Positions 1 through 10,365 of a DNA stretch of 64,000 bases are shown in pieces; positions within the stretch are counted from its first letter, which is position 1; each line of letters starts with the position of its first letter. The notes below the pieces were generated by a model. That model made no database searches. It was not told the origin of the DNA and saw only the letters and a list, made by a program, of their open reading frames with translations. Location of the stretch: NCBI GenBank assembly GCA_023807065.1, contig JAJJLU010003468.1, forward strand, positions 39,853 through 103,852. Reading direction: 5' to 3'. The position numbers and the translations under genes are program-made. This stretch comes from Isotricha intestinalis. Its lineage: Eukaryota; Ciliophora; Litostomatea; Vestibuliferida; Isotrichidae.

Positions 1-1737
1 TATTAATATTAATCTATTTATTATACCATCTATTTCATAACAATCAAATAAAGTTTTTTTCATTTTTTCTTGAAAAGATTCTTTTTTTTCTTTGTCTTCT
101 ATAATAAAAGAAAAATCTATTTTTTCTAAATAAATTTTTAAATTATTTATTTCTTTAAAAATTTCTAATTTATTTATCATTAAATTTATTTCTTCTCTTA
201 ATTGATTTTCATTTTTTAAAGTTTCCATAGTATTTTTTATTAAAGTTTTTAAATTTAAACTTGATTCAATAATATGTTTAAAAATAAAATAATCATTTAT
301 ATCAGTATTTTTCATTTTCATTAATTTATCAAAAAAAGTTCCAAATTTTTTACTTTGTTCATCAAAAGAATTTATAATTTTATCAACAACATTAATTTTA
401 GATAAAATTATTTTATTTTTTCCAATAGAATTATTGTTTTTTTTATAAACTTCTTTTAAAGCTTCTTTTACATTTTCCATTTCATAAGTTTTTAAAATTA
501 ATTTATTTAAACCAATTTTATAAACAACTCTTTCTAATTGTTTTAATTTAAAAGTAAAAGGAAGAAAATTAGAATATTCTTTTGAAATAATTTTTTTATA
601 TTCTGTTAAACTTTCTGCTTTATTAAATTCTTTTTGTACATAATCATCAAATTCTTCTTTTTTTTTTTTAAATTTTTCATCTTCAAAAGGGTAATTATAC
701 CACTCCTTTTTATCATGATTAATATTATTTAAACTTTTTATACTTTTCACACTTTTTTTTAATTTTTTATCATCAATAAATTCTCTATCATAAAATTCAT
801 TATTTAAATCTTTTACTTTTAAAATTTCAGGATGTGAATTGTCAGTCATAATAAAAGTTGATTGTTTATCTATAAAATTTTTTGCTTGTTTAATTTTATC
901 ATCGAAACTTTCATTTAAACTTTTTTTTTCAAATAATTTAAATATATCATTTAAAACATTATTTAATTGTAAAAATGGATTTCCACTTTTTTCTTCTATA
1001 TAATCTTCATCTTTACTTAAATCTTCTTCATCATCTTCTTCATTTTCTTCTTTATTTGAAAACATACTTTTTTTTATTTTACTATTTTTTTTTTTTAATT
1101 CTCTTTCTCTAAATTTAATTTGGTCAATTTCATCATCACTTAATTTTTTATATTTAACACTAATTTTATTATCATTATGACTAATATTAAAAATTTTATA
1201 TTCAATGAAAATTTGTTTAGGAGAAAAAAAATTAGAATAATAATTAGGAATAAATTCACTACTTCCCCAAACAAATAATTTATTACTTTTATCAATAGCA
1301 AAAGAAGTATTTTTACAAATATGAATTTTCTCAATAACAATTTTATTATTTAAAAAATAATCAATGCAAATTGGATAATTTTGATAAGTTAACATATTAT
1401 TCCCTAAACCTAATTGTCCATAATAATTATTTCCTAATGAATGAACTAATCCTTTATTATCTAAAAATAATATGTGATTATTTCCTTTTTTCATTTTTTT
1501 AATTTCACTTTTATGCTGAAATTTTAAATTTTCTGGTTCTTTCACTCCTTCTTGTTTTCTTATTACTTCTCCTTTATCTGATAAGAAATACATGAAGTTA
1601 TGAAAAAAAAAAATTCTTGATGTTTTTGATTTTGTATATTGTGGAATTATTCTTAGATCTTCTGTTGCAAATTGAGTTATTTTTTTTCCATTGTGTTTTA
1701 ATGTTCCATCTCCCCATCCAACGAAAACTTCTGTCAT
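1..1737 (-). CDS. RCC1-repeat protein with coiled-coil tail, 3' end beyond window
   Basis: The frame is open from the ATG at 1737 to the left edge (579 codons, no stop), so the C-terminus is missing. Near residues 100-112 is a typical RCC1 blade sequence (HSLGNNYYGQLGLGNN), followed near residue 150 by KLFVWGSS, another RCC1-type strand, and the first residues (VFVGWGDG) look like the start of a blade. RCC1 repeats form a beta-propeller used for protein docking or guanine-nucleotide exchange. From about residue 200 the protein becomes acidic and lysine-rich (EENEEDDEEDLSKDED) and then helical, probably coiled coil. Only part of a propeller is obvious, so it may be a divergent or incomplete one. 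The exact role is unknown. It is divergent to the gene at 2051, with a 313-bp spacer. Confidence 0.8.
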   Translation of the reverse strand, partial: MTEVFVGWGDGTLKHNGKKITQFATEDLRIIPQYTKSKTSRIFFFHNFMYFLSDKGEVIRKQEGVKEPENLKFQHKSEIKKMKKGNNHILFLDNKGLVHSLGNNYYGQLGLGNNMLTYQNYPICIDYFLNNKIVIEKIHICKNTSFAIDKSNKLFVWGSSEFIPNYYSNFFSPKQIFIEYKIFNISHNDNKISVKYKKLSDDEIDQIKFRERELKKKNSKIKKSMFSNKEENEEDDEEDLSKDEDYIEEKSGNPFLQLNNVLNDIFKLFEKKSLNESFDDKIKQAKNFIDKQSTFIMTDNSHPEILKVKDLNNEFYDREFIDDKKLKKSVKSIKSLNNINHDKKEWYNYPFEDEKFKKKKEEFDDYVQKEFNKAESLTEYKKIISKEYSNFLPFTFKLKQLERVVYKIGLNKLILKTYEMENVKEALKEVYKKNNNSIGKNKIILSKINVVDKIINSFDEQSKKFGTFFDKLMKMKNTDINDYFIFKHIIESSLNLKTLIKNTMETLKNENQLREEINLMINKLEIFKEINNLKIYLEKIDFSFIIEDKEKKESFQEKMKKTLFDCYEIDGIINRLILI

Positions 1738-2050
1738 TTTTTATAATGTTTTTTTTTTTTGTTTTTTTTTTAAAAAAATGAATTTAAAAATAAATGTCTT
1801 TTTATTTTGGAAAATTTTAATAAAAAGCTTTTTTATTTCAGTTTTTTTTTGTTTTTTTACTTTTTTTTATTATTATTGTTTTTTTATATTTGGGGTTTTT
1901 TTATTTCATTTAGGTTATTGATCATCAGATGTCTATTTTGGCATCAAGGAATTATTATTCAGTGCCATGCATGAGTGATCATCATTTAATTTAAAATAAG
2001 ATATAATAATTCATTTATATTTTTTTAATAAATATTAAATTAATATAATA
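1738..2050. other. intergenic spacer between divergent genes
   Basis: This spacer between two divergent genes is mostly T-rich (1738-1915) and AT-rich (1991-2050). It contains one compact island of balanced base composition at about 1919-1988, described separately as a candidate snoRNA. No protein-coding frame is convincing here. Confidence 0.6.
1919..1988 (-). ncRNA. candidate box C/D snoRNA (18S rRNA guide)
   Basis: Read on the minus strand, this island has a perfect C box ATGATGA (1985-1979), a D' box CTGA (1962-1959), a loose C' box TTGATGC, and a D box CTGA (1928-1925), giving about 61 nt from C to D, a normal size. The sequence just upstream of D' is complementary to GCCATGCATG, a nearly invariant stretch near the 5' end of eukaryotic 18S rRNA. 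The sequence upstream of D is complementary to ATGTCTA, which follows directly in 18S. Against it, the terminal stem outside the C and D boxes is weak (only alternate pairs) and C' is degenerate. The 9-mer TGATGATCA occurs at both ends. Boxes and complementarity are seen; function is inferred. Confidence 0.5.
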
Positions 2051-5000
2051 ATGTCAATAATCATAATATTAAATTTAATAATTCAAGTATCAACAAATTT
2101 TAAAATAAATTTATATTTAATAGCAAATGAAACGATAAATTCAATAAGTATAAATTCTAAAACATATAATCCACAAAAAGAAATTTTTCCAAAATTATAT
2201 AATTTAGAGTATGAAAGTAATCCAGGAGAAGAAATAATTATTTCAATGAAACCTTCAATTGAAAAAAAATGTAAATTCAATGGAGCAATTAAATTATCAA
2301 AAAATGAAAAAATATATTTTGAAGAATTTAATTTATGGAACAATAATTATAATTATAGTTATGAATTTTATAATATTAATGGAAATAATATTTCTCTTTT
2401 TATTATTGAAGCAATTGAAAATTATTGTAATTTTACTTATATTATTCCAATTAATTATACTTGTCAAAATTATTCTTTTAATAATTTATTTTTAAATCAA
2501 GAATATAAATTAAATACAAGAGAATATATATCAGATATTTATGAAGGAAATTTTGATTCTACTGATAGTTTATTTATTATATTTAAAAATATCTCAAATT
2601 CAATTATTTTATATGATGAAAAAGAAGAGAAAATAAATGAGAATAAAGAATATCCTTTAAAAATTTATAAATATAAATTTATCAATTCTGGATTAATAAA
2701 TGTTACTTTTATAGGAAAAAGTAAAACAGAAATAGAAAAATCAAATAAAAATTATTATTTTGAATTTAAAGTTTGTTATAAAACATGTAAGAGTTGTAAT
2801 GAAGAAAGTAAAGATGAATATAATCAAAAATGTGAAGAATGTATTAATGATTATTATAAAAAAGAAAATGATTCCTATAAAAATTGTTATAATGAAACTC
2901 CAGGACAAAATTATTTTTTAGATAATTCATCAATCCCAAATTTATATAGAAAATGTGATGATAATTGCTCTTCTTGTTTAAATAAAAGTTATTGTTTATC
3001 ATGTTTGAATGGAACATATATAGTAGAAAAAACTCATAATTGTATTTCAATAAATGATAAACCAGCAAATACTTTTTTTGATAATTTAACTAATACTATA
3101 ATTGAATGTTATTCTTATTGTACTTGTGAAAATAAAGGAAATGAATATAATCATAGTTGTATAAAATGTTTAGATAATTATTCTAATACTGAAGATAATT
3201 TATATAATTGTTATAATAATAATGAAACTTTAGAAAAATATTTTTTTAATGGTTCTTTATTTAAACGTTGTTATCAATTATGTAAAACATGCTACACATC
3301 AGGAAATATATATAATAATTCTTGTAATGAATGTATTGATTATTATTATTTTATTTATGATGATAATTTGATATATAATTGTATAGAAGAAGGGACTCAA
3401 CCTATAAATTATTATTTAAATGATAATGATACTTATTTAAAATGTTATAATAATTGTTTAAGTTGTTCAAATGGAGGAAATAGTGACAATAATAATTGTA
3501 GTAAATGTATTGATAATTATATTTTAATTACTGGAAATGAAAAACAAAATTGTGAAAATTTAGAAGAAATAAATAATAATGATATTACTTTAAATAATTT
3601 ATTACCTTTATATAATGATAATTTTGAAAGTTTTTATAGTTTTAAAATAGTTTTAATTAGAAATGAAAGTTTTTATTTTTATTATTCTCCTTCTTTAATT
3701 AATTATAATGAATATTTAATTTATCCTTTTATTATTTTAGGAATTCAATGCCAAAGAAATTTAAAGTCAAAATATAATTATGAAAAATTAATATTTGCTG
3801 AAAATGTTAATCAAAGTAATTTAACAAATTTTACTTTTCATCTTTTTTTAAATAATAATGAAATAAATTTAACCGAAGAATGTAATAATCATTCTTTTAT
3901 AAAACAATTTCCAATTAATAAAACAAAAATTGATAAAAATTTATTATCTCAAATTTTATTAAGTGAAGATTTAAATAATTTAATATTAATAATAAATAAT
4001 TTAGATATATTTAATTCTTCATCTGAGTTTTATTTAAATCCTTGTTTATCTTTCATAATAAATAATAAAGAAATAGAATTAAATGAAAGACAAAATATGT
4101 TCTTAAATGAATTAAATTTATGTCCTGAAAATTGTACTTTAGAAAGTTTTGATTTATTATTAAGAATAATAAAATGTAAATGTTATTTTAATGATTCTTA
4201 TTATCATATTAATAATAATAAGATATTTGAAAAAAATTTTTTTTCTAAAAAAGAATTTGAAATTTACGGTTTGAGTATTTTTTCTTGTTATCAAATTTTT
4301 TATTCTTTTCCAAAATTTGAAAATATATTTTTCCATTATATTCTTTTAATCATTGAAATAATAATAATATTATTATTTAGTTATTTTTGGTTTTTTGAAA
4401 TGAAAAAAATAAAAAAGTATTTATATTCAAATTTTTTTTCTAAAGCAAATCCACCTAAAGAAATTTCTTTTAATTTAGGAAATGATAGTTTTGATAATAT
4501 AATAGAATTAAAAACTTTTTCAAGAAGTGAAAATCAAAATAATGAAAGTTTAATTTCTTCAAATAATTCTAATTTTACTTTTCAAATGAATAATAGTTCA
4601 ATTAAAAATGAAACAAAAATAGATTTCAAAAAAGAAAGTATTGAAATTTTTTATAAGAAATTATTTATTATTTCTTTATTTAATTCATATTCTAAAAATT
4701 CAATTGTTTTTCCTTTTTCTTTAAAAATTTCTGAAAATTTATTTTTGTTATCTTTTATTTCTTTTTCTTCTTCTTTTTCAATTGATAAAGATTCTAAATA
4801 TTCAATAAATACTTTTAGAAATTATTCTATTATTATAATAACAATAATTTTAAGTTGTTTACTTCAACAAATTATCTTTTATTTAATGAAACAAGAAAAA
4901 ATTTATAAAGTTGGGAAAAATAAGAAAAATATTATTATTAAATTTGTTAAAAATTTACGGATTAAAACTTCAATATTTTATATTATTTTTATATTTTTTG

Positions 5001-5167
5001 GTCTTATTTTCTGGTATTTTACTTATATTTTTTGTGTTATTCATAAAGATTATCAAATAATTTGTTTCATTAATTTTGGTATAAGATTTTTAGGAATTTT
5101 AATTTTTGATTTTATTATAAATATTATAATTATTTATTATTCAAAAAATAATAGTTCAAGTTTATAA
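2051..5167 (+). CDS. cysteine-rich surface protein with C-terminal membrane segments
   Basis: 1038 aa. A hydrophobic N-terminus (MSIIIILNLIIQVS) looks like a signal peptide. Residues about 240-501 carry repeated CxxC...C...CxxC units spaced 40-60 residues apart (for example CYKTCKSC, CDDNCSSC, CYQLCKTC), like the furin/growth-factor-receptor-type cysteine-rich repeats common on ciliate surface proteins. Many N-x-S/T sites suggest an extracellular position. Membrane segments are visible near 760-782, 925-946, 973-997 and 1003-1030. Just before the first one, near residue 715, is a KCKCYF motif that recalls the CxC of a GPS site, but the cleavage tripeptide is not evident. The layout (large ectodomain plus terminal multipass region) resembles polycystin-1-like or ciliate receptor-like proteins. 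No kinase or channel pore is seen. Function unknown. Confidence 0.85.
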   Translation: MSIIIILNLIIQVSTNFKINLYLIANETINSISINSKTYNPQKEIFPKLYNLEYESNPGEEIIISMKPSIEKKCKFNGAIKLSKNEKIYFEEFNLWNNNYNYSYEFYNINGNNISLFIIEAIENYCNFTYIIPINYTCQNYSFNNLFLNQEYKLNTREYISDIYEGNFDSTDSLFIIFKNISNSIILYDEKEEKINENKEYPLKIYKYKFINSGLINVTFIGKSKTEIEKSNKNYYFEFKVCYKTCKSCNEESKDEYNQKCEECINDYYKKENDSYKNCYNETPGQNYFLDNSSIPNLYRKCDDNCSSCLNKSYCLSCLNGTYIVEKTHNCISINDKPANTFFDNLTNTIIECYSYCTCENKGNEYNHSCIKCLDNYSNTEDNLYNCYNNNETLEKYFFNGSLFKRCYQLCKTCYTSGNIYNNSCNECIDYYYFIYDDNLIYNCIEEGTQPINYYLNDNDTYLKCYNNCLSCSNGGNSDNNNCSKCIDNYILITGNEKQNCENLEEINNNDITLNNLLPLYNDNFESFYSFKIVLIRNESFYFYYSPSLINYNEYLIYPFIILGIQCQRNLKSKYNYEKLIFAENVNQSNLTNFTFHLFLNNNEINLTEECNNHSFIKQFPINKTKIDKNLLSQILLSEDLNNLILIINNLDIFNSSSEFYLNPCLSFIINNKEIELNERQNMFLNELNLCPENCTLESFDLLLRIIKCKCYFNDSYYHINNNKIFEKNFFSKKEFEIYGLSIFSCYQIFYSFPKFENIFFHYILLIIEIIIILLFSYFWFFEMKKIKKYLYSNFFSKANPPKEISFNLGNDSFDNIIELKTFSRSENQNNESLISSNNSNFTFQMNNSSIKNETKIDFKKESIEIFYKKLFIISLFNSYSKNSIVFPFSLKISENLFLLSFISFSSSFSIDKDSKYSINTFRNYSIIIITIILSCLLQQIIFYLMKQEKIYKVGKNKKNIIIKFVKNLRIKTSIFYIIFIFFGLIFWYFTYIFCVIHKDYQIICFINFGIRFLGILIFDFIINIIIIYYSKNNSSSL

Positions 5168-5932
5168 AAAAGAAACAAAATTCTTTTGATATATCCAATT
5201 TGTTTAAAGTTAAATATATTGTTAAGGAAAAAAAAATATTATTTTCAAAATGTTAGTAAAAAATTAATCTTTATTTAATTTCTAAAATTCCTATTAATAT
5301 TAAAATATAAGATAATTATAAAAATAAAAATTATATAATACACAATTTTTAGAAAATTAAAAAATATAATAGTAATTATTCTTATATAGAAGATATTAAA
5401 ATAAATAAAGTTCAAATTTACAAAATAAAAACTTTAAAAAATTATTTATTATTTATTTCAAATCAAAATATAATTAAAATAAGATGTAAAATAATAATAT
5501 TTTTATATAATTTTAATTTTTACTTTATTAATGTATTTTACTTATATTATAGTTTTATTATTACATAATAATTTTTATCATCTGAGAAACAATCATACAT
5601 TTGATTTTGTTTTTTTAATGATTTTTATTTCTGATATTATTTTTTCTTCTGATGTTAAATTTCCTTTTTTTATCTATTACTTTTAAGATTTGAAATAAAT
5701 ATAATATTTTTTTGATTGAATTTTGGTCTGATATTATATAATTTAATTTATTTCTTTTTATTTTTCTTTCTTTTCTTCATTATCATTTATTTCTTTTTTA
5801 TTTTCATTATCTAAAATGTTAATTACTCCTTGAATTATCATTTATTTAAAATAAGAATAACCCATAATTAAAAAAATAATAATTAATTATATTTGTATTT
5901 TTTTAAAAGGAAATAAAATATTATAAAATAAT
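5168..5932. other. 765-bp gap with weak coding-like traces
   Basis: No intact gene. On the plus strand the frame at 5353-5568 is open for 71 codons without an ATG and is preceded by TTTTTAG, which could be a 3' splice site or chance. On the minus strand, 5590-5870 contains short coding-like stretches (such as LTSEEKIISEIKI) in different frames broken by stops. Both may be remains of decayed genes. Neither can be assigned to a family. Confidence 0.4.
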
Positions 5933-6406
5933 TTAAATTTCTTCATTTAATTTATTAAAATTTTTGTTGCCTTCAGTGGTATTATTATTTAAAGAATAAT
6001 CTGGAAAAATGCCATCAATGAAACCATAAATTCCATTCATTCCAAGACAAATAATTGTAAAAGGTAAAAAAATAAAAAAAATTAATCCTTTGAAAAAATA
6101 TTTTGATCTCACATAACAATTATAATTTTTTATTGGAGCTTTGTATAAAGAATAAATTAATGAAAGGATTAAAAATAATGATATTAATAATAATATTATT
6201 ATAATAAATTTTTTCCTTTTAAAATTATAGTTTATGTAAAATGTTATTGTTTCATTTGTTAATTTTATATTCATTGTGTCATTTTCTAAAGGAAATAATA
6301 ATGAATTATTTGATATTTTATTATTGTTTTTTGTTTGATTTTTTTCTGATAACATAATATTAATAAATGATAAAAATAATAAGACTTGTAATTTTTTTAT
6401 GAACAT
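5933..6406 (-). CDS. small secretory-pathway membrane protein, unrecognised
   Basis: 157 aa from the ATG at 6406. The N-terminus (FIKKLQVLLFLSFINIMLS) reads as a signal peptide or first membrane anchor. A hydrophilic Asn-rich segment with possible glycosylation sites follows. Two strong hydrophobic stretches lie near residues 66-87 (IIIILLLISLFLILSLIYSLY) and 103-128 (LIFFIFLPFTIICLGMNGIYGF). The tail is short and acidic/Asn-rich. I do not recognise the family. It is head-to-head with the TPR gene at 6589 over a 182-bp spacer. Codon use and composition match the surrounding genes, which supports a real gene despite its size. Confidence 0.6.
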   Translation of the reverse strand: MFIKKLQVLLFLSFINIMLSEKNQTKNNNKISNNSLLFPLENDTMNIKLTNETITFYINYNFKRKKFIIIILLLISLFLILSLIYSLYKAPIKNYNCYVRSKYFFKGLIFFIFLPFTIICLGMNGIYGFIDGIFPDYSLNNNTTEGNKNFNKLNEEI

Positions 6407-6588
6407 TTTTTAAATATTTTTATTTTATTTAAATATAAATTAATGCTTATAATAAGTACAAAAAATATAAAATAGCAAAAATAATTAGAAATATAATTAA
6501 TTAAAACACATTTAATATTTTTTTTTATGAAAATAATTAATAAAAAACAAAAATTTAAATAATTTGAAATAAATAAATAATAATAAAA

Positions 6589-7719
6589 ATGGAAAATGAA
6601 AATGAATATTATAAATTAAGCAAACAAGAATATCATGCTGGAAATTTTAAAAAGGCTCTTTTATATATAGAAATAAATATAAAACTATATCCAAATGATT
6701 ATTTATCATATTTATTAAAAGGAAATATAGAAACTTTATTAGAAAAATATGAGAAAAGTGTGATATCATATGAAAAAGGAATCAAAATAAAACCAAACAA
6801 TGCAAAATTACATAATGACTTATCTTTTTCTTTATCAAAAATAAATAAATATAATACTGCAATATTAGAATCTGATAGAGCAATACATTTAAATCCTTTT
6901 TATGAAGATGCTTATTTTAATAAAGGTTTATTTTTATTTAACTTAAAATTTTTTCAAAAATCTTTAGAAATTTTCTCTTTCTTATTATCTATTAATCCAA
7001 ATTATACAGAAGCACATTTACAAAAAGGTTTAATTTATATTATTCAAAATAAGTTTGAAGATGCTTTAAATGAAATGATTCTTTATATTAGTAATGTGAA
7101 TGATAATACAAATGCTTATTTTCAATTAGGTTTTATTTATAGCAAATTAAAAAAATATAAGGAAGCAATTCAAGTTTTTAAAATTGTTATTGATCAAGAT
7201 TTTTCTTTTCCAAATGTTCATTTTAATATTGCTTTGTGTTATATTGAAATTAACAATTATGAAAAAGCAATATATGAATTGAATATTGTTTTATCAAAAA
7301 ATAAAAAGGATTTAGTTTCTTTAAATAAAAGAGCATTCTGTTTTGCTAAATTAAAAAACTTTTATGATGCTATTAATGATTATGATAAAATTATTGAATT
7401 AAAGAAAAATAACTCTGATGCTTTTTTTAACAAAGCAATTTGTTTAAGTAATTTACAAAACTATTTAGAAGCTAAAAAATTTTTTGTCAAAGCTATTAAT
7501 TTAAATTCTGAAAATGAAAATTATTTTCATTCTTATGGTGCTTGTTTAATTAAAATCGGGAAATATAAAGAAGCTATTGAAATGTTTGAAAAAGAAAAAA
7601 AAATTAGAAATCGTAATTTGACTTCTTCTAAATCTAGTGTTAATATTTTTAATAAATTACCTGTTTACGTTAAAAAATTAGTACCTTCGAAAACAAAATA
7701 TAATATTTTTAATAAATAA
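6589..7719 (+). CDS. TPR-repeat protein
   Basis: 376 aa made almost entirely of about ten 34-residue tetratricopeptide repeats between residues 5 and 345. The typical TPR positions are visible, for example KYEKSVISYEKGIKIKPN, KYKEAIQVFKIVI and NYEKAIYELNIVL, and most repeats end in a -P-N or equivalent turn. TPR solenoids are protein-binding scaffolds. In protists they occur in ciliary, chaperone and anaphase-promoting complexes, so the partner cannot be told from sequence. The tail (346-376) is short and basic. There is no signal peptide or membrane segment, so it is cytosolic or nuclear. The start is the first ATG after stops in an A-rich leader. Confidence 0.9.
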   Translation: MENENEYYKLSKQEYHAGNFKKALLYIEINIKLYPNDYLSYLLKGNIETLLEKYEKSVISYEKGIKIKPNNAKLHNDLSFSLSKINKYNTAILESDRAIHLNPFYEDAYFNKGLFLFNLKFFQKSLEIFSFLLSINPNYTEAHLQKGLIYIIQNKFEDALNEMILYISNVNDNTNAYFQLGFIYSKLKKYKEAIQVFKIVIDQDFSFPNVHFNIALCYIEINNYEKAIYELNIVLSKNKKDLVSLNKRAFCFAKLKNFYDAINDYDKIIELKKNNSDAFFNKAICLSNLQNYLEAKKFFVKAINLNSENENYFHSYGACLIKIGKYKEAIEMFEKEKKIRNRNLTSSKSSVNIFNKLPVYVKKLVPSKTKYNIFNK

Positions 7720-8021
7720 AAATTATTTAGGCTTTTTATTAAAAGAATTCTTTTAATCAGTATCAACCAATTGTTAATATTATTATTATTTATTATAAGT
7801 ATAAAACAATTCATTTATTTTTTGATTAAACTTTATTAAAATTTTTTTTAATATATAATCTTTTTAGTTATAATAAAATGTGACTTAAAGGATTGAATAA
7901 TAGTTTAAAATCCTTTTTTTTATTTTTTCCAAATTTTGATAATGATTGGATGAAATTTTATAATTTCTTAGTTTGAGTTAAAAATTAACAATTAATTTTT
8001 AAAAATTTTTTCTATTAAAAT
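7720..8021. other. 302-bp intergenic, nothing recognised
   Basis: AT-rich spacer between two plus-strand genes. It presumably holds the 3' end of the TPR gene and the promoter of the next gene. I see no coding frame, RNA gene or repeat. Confidence 0.6.
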
Positions 8022-10247
8022 ATGGCAAAAAATTTTTCAAGAAATATTTATTCAAGTTTAAATGAACTGACAAAAAATTATTCGGAAATATTAAAATCAA
8101 TGAAAGATATGATAGTTCATTCAAATAGATTTTCCGAATATTCAAGAAATTATAATAATTATACTCAAACAACAACTTTTATGAAACCTGAAATAAGTGA
8201 ATATCCAATTATTAAAAATACAAAATATATTCCTTTGAATAAAAAAGTTTTTTCATTTTCAAATGAAAAAGAAAAGAAAAAAAAAACTAAAAAAATTATT
8301 CCAAAACTTTTAAAAGGTTTTAATGATACAATAAATAATAATCATTCTAATATATACATTATAAATAAAAAAACAATTCCTCCAGTTTTGTCTTTAAAAT
8401 ATTTTTATAAAAGAAAAAAAAATTTTTCAAATAATAAATTTGATGATGAGAAATTATTTTTATTAAGAAATAATATTTTTTATGACGAATCATATGATAA
8501 TTATAAATATGATGAAAGTGAAATTTTTCATAGAACAGTTTATTATAATAAATATATTGAAAATTATATTGAAAATTTAAAAAAAATAAAATCAGAAAAT
8601 TTAACTTCTTTTGTAAAAAGAGAGTTTTATAAAGAAAATTTAAAAAAAAATACATTTTCATTATGTGAAAATGAAGAAATAATTTCTTCAATTCTTTTTA
8701 AATCAATGAAGATAATTTTTATAAATAAAAATGATAAAACAAAAAAACCTATTTCTTTTAATATTCCATTTTCATATTTGCCAATTTTTTATTTTAATAA
8801 TATGAGAAATGTAAAATATATTTTATTATCATGTTTTAAATTTTTAGATGACTTTGAAAAAGTAAATTTTAGTGAAGAAGATTTATATTATTTAATAAGA
8901 AATGCTATTCAATATCAATATCACAGAAAGAAAACAACAACAAATTTACAATTTGAAGAGCCAATAAAAGAAAATGAAAATGAAGAAAAAATTTTTAAGA
9001 AATTATTTTTTGATAAAAAAGTAAAAGTTAAAGTTACAGATAATAATGTTCATAAAACAAATAGAAAAATAAATCCTTATATTTCAAAATATGATAATCA
9101 ATATAATGTTTATTATTATATTTGGAGTACTCCAAAATATAAATATGAAGTAATATTAAAAGCACCAAAATTAAGTATTAATATTAATAAAATGTATATT
9201 ACTAAATATGTTGATTCTGAATTAATATTATTTTTAATTAAAAGAAATTTTTTAAATTGGGATTTTTATATTGTTCATTATTTATTTTCTTTTAAATCTT
9301 TTAGATGGATTATACAAACTTTTTTATCAAAAAATCCAAAAAATTTAAGTTTAGAATCTCAATATAATGAAGAAAATTGTGGTTTTATTTCTTTCAATAG
9401 AATTAGAGATAATCTTCATATAAAATTATCCAAAGATAAATTGTGGAAAATAAATGAAAATAGTCATCATTATATGTTTATATATACTAATGAACAAAAT
9501 ATGAATTATTTAAAAATTTTACATAGTTTTTCTGTTAATATAAGTAATGATTTGATTAATAAAAAAAAAGAATTTTTTTTTATTTTTAATTTTTTTCAAA
9601 TGATTATTTTAAATAAAATTTCAAAAAGACAAAAATTAACTGATTTTATTAATAAATTGGTTTACGCTGAAAATTCTAACATTTTACTTCATTTTGATTT
9701 CTTTGAAAATTTTAATAAAATGTGCTATATTGATAAAGATAATAATTTAAATGATATAAAAGAAAATATTAATGAAAATAAAAATTATTCTGAAGAAAGG
9801 AGAAAAAGTTCAGTAAGATTTTCATTAAGTCCAGAATCAATTATAAAAAAAATAAATTTGTTTGATGAAAAAAATAAATTTAAAATAGAAGTGAATTATC
9901 CTCATATTGAAACAGTGGAATATATGAATGATAAGAATAAAGATTATATATCTGATGAATTAAATTGTATTATTTCAAATGATATTCCTTGTCAAACAAA
10001 AGATTTAGATATTAACTCAATTGATAAATTATGTAAATTTAAAATGGAAAAATGGCCAAAATTAATTATTGAATTTTCTAAAAATGATATTAATATTTTA
10101 GATACATATAATAAAAAAAAAAGAAAAAAATCTTCTAGACAAACCACTCAAAAAAATTTAAGAAAAAATATTCATTCTCCTACTCTTAGAAATAAAAATA
10201 AAAATAAAGGTTCTGTTTTTTCGAATTGGAATTTTAAAAATGAGTGA
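8022..10247 (+). CDS. unrecognised 741-aa basic cytosolic protein
   Basis: 741 aa, no signal peptide or clear membrane segment. The N-terminus is basic, with a lysine run near residue 85 (EKEKKKKTKK). The middle (about 220-560) is a dense alternation of aromatic and hydrophobic residues, suggesting a folded globular region. It includes a Trp/Phe-rich block near 405-430 (NFLNWDFYIVHYLFSFKSFRW). Residues 600-625 hold a possible phosphorylation cluster (RRKSSVRFSLSPES), and the C-terminus is Lys/Asn-rich and probably disordered. I do not recognise a family. Aromatic-rich lineage-specific proteins of this kind are common in ciliates. It ends with TGA, one of only two TGA stops noted in this window. 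Confidence 0.75.
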   Translation: MAKNFSRNIYSSLNELTKNYSEILKSMKDMIVHSNRFSEYSRNYNNYTQTTTFMKPEISEYPIIKNTKYIPLNKKVFSFSNEKEKKKKTKKIIPKLLKGFNDTINNNHSNIYIINKKTIPPVLSLKYFYKRKKNFSNNKFDDEKLFLLRNNIFYDESYDNYKYDESEIFHRTVYYNKYIENYIENLKKIKSENLTSFVKREFYKENLKKNTFSLCENEEIISSILFKSMKIIFINKNDKTKKPISFNIPFSYLPIFYFNNMRNVKYILLSCFKFLDDFEKVNFSEEDLYYLIRNAIQYQYHRKKTTTNLQFEEPIKENENEEKIFKKLFFDKKVKVKVTDNNVHKTNRKINPYISKYDNQYNVYYYIWSTPKYKYEVILKAPKLSININKMYITKYVDSELILFLIKRNFLNWDFYIVHYLFSFKSFRWIIQTFLSKNPKNLSLESQYNEENCGFISFNRIRDNLHIKLSKDKLWKINENSHHYMFIYTNEQNMNYLKILHSFSVNISNDLINKKKEFFFIFNFFQMIILNKISKRQKLTDFINKLVYAENSNILLHFDFFENFNKMCYIDKDNNLNDIKENINENKNYSEERRKSSVRFSLSPESIIKKINLFDEKNKFKIEVNYPHIETVEYMNDKNKDYISDELNCIISNDIPCQTKDLDINSIDKLCKFKMEKWPKLIIEFSKNDINILDTYNKKKRKKSSRQTTQKNLRKNIHSPTLRNKNKNKGSVFSNWNFKNE

Positions 10248-10365
10248 AAAATATTTTAAAATATATAAATAATAATTTATTTTTTTCTTAACAAAAAATG
10301 AATAATAAATAATTATTTCATCATTTGATTGAATACCCTTTTTTAAATTATAATTATTTCAGAAA

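Noticed and set aside
4130..4215. A complete GPS autoproteolysis site in the cysteine-rich surface protein
   Set aside because: A KCKCYF motif lies before the first membrane segment, but the His-Leu-(Ser/Thr) cleavage residues of a GPS are not seen.
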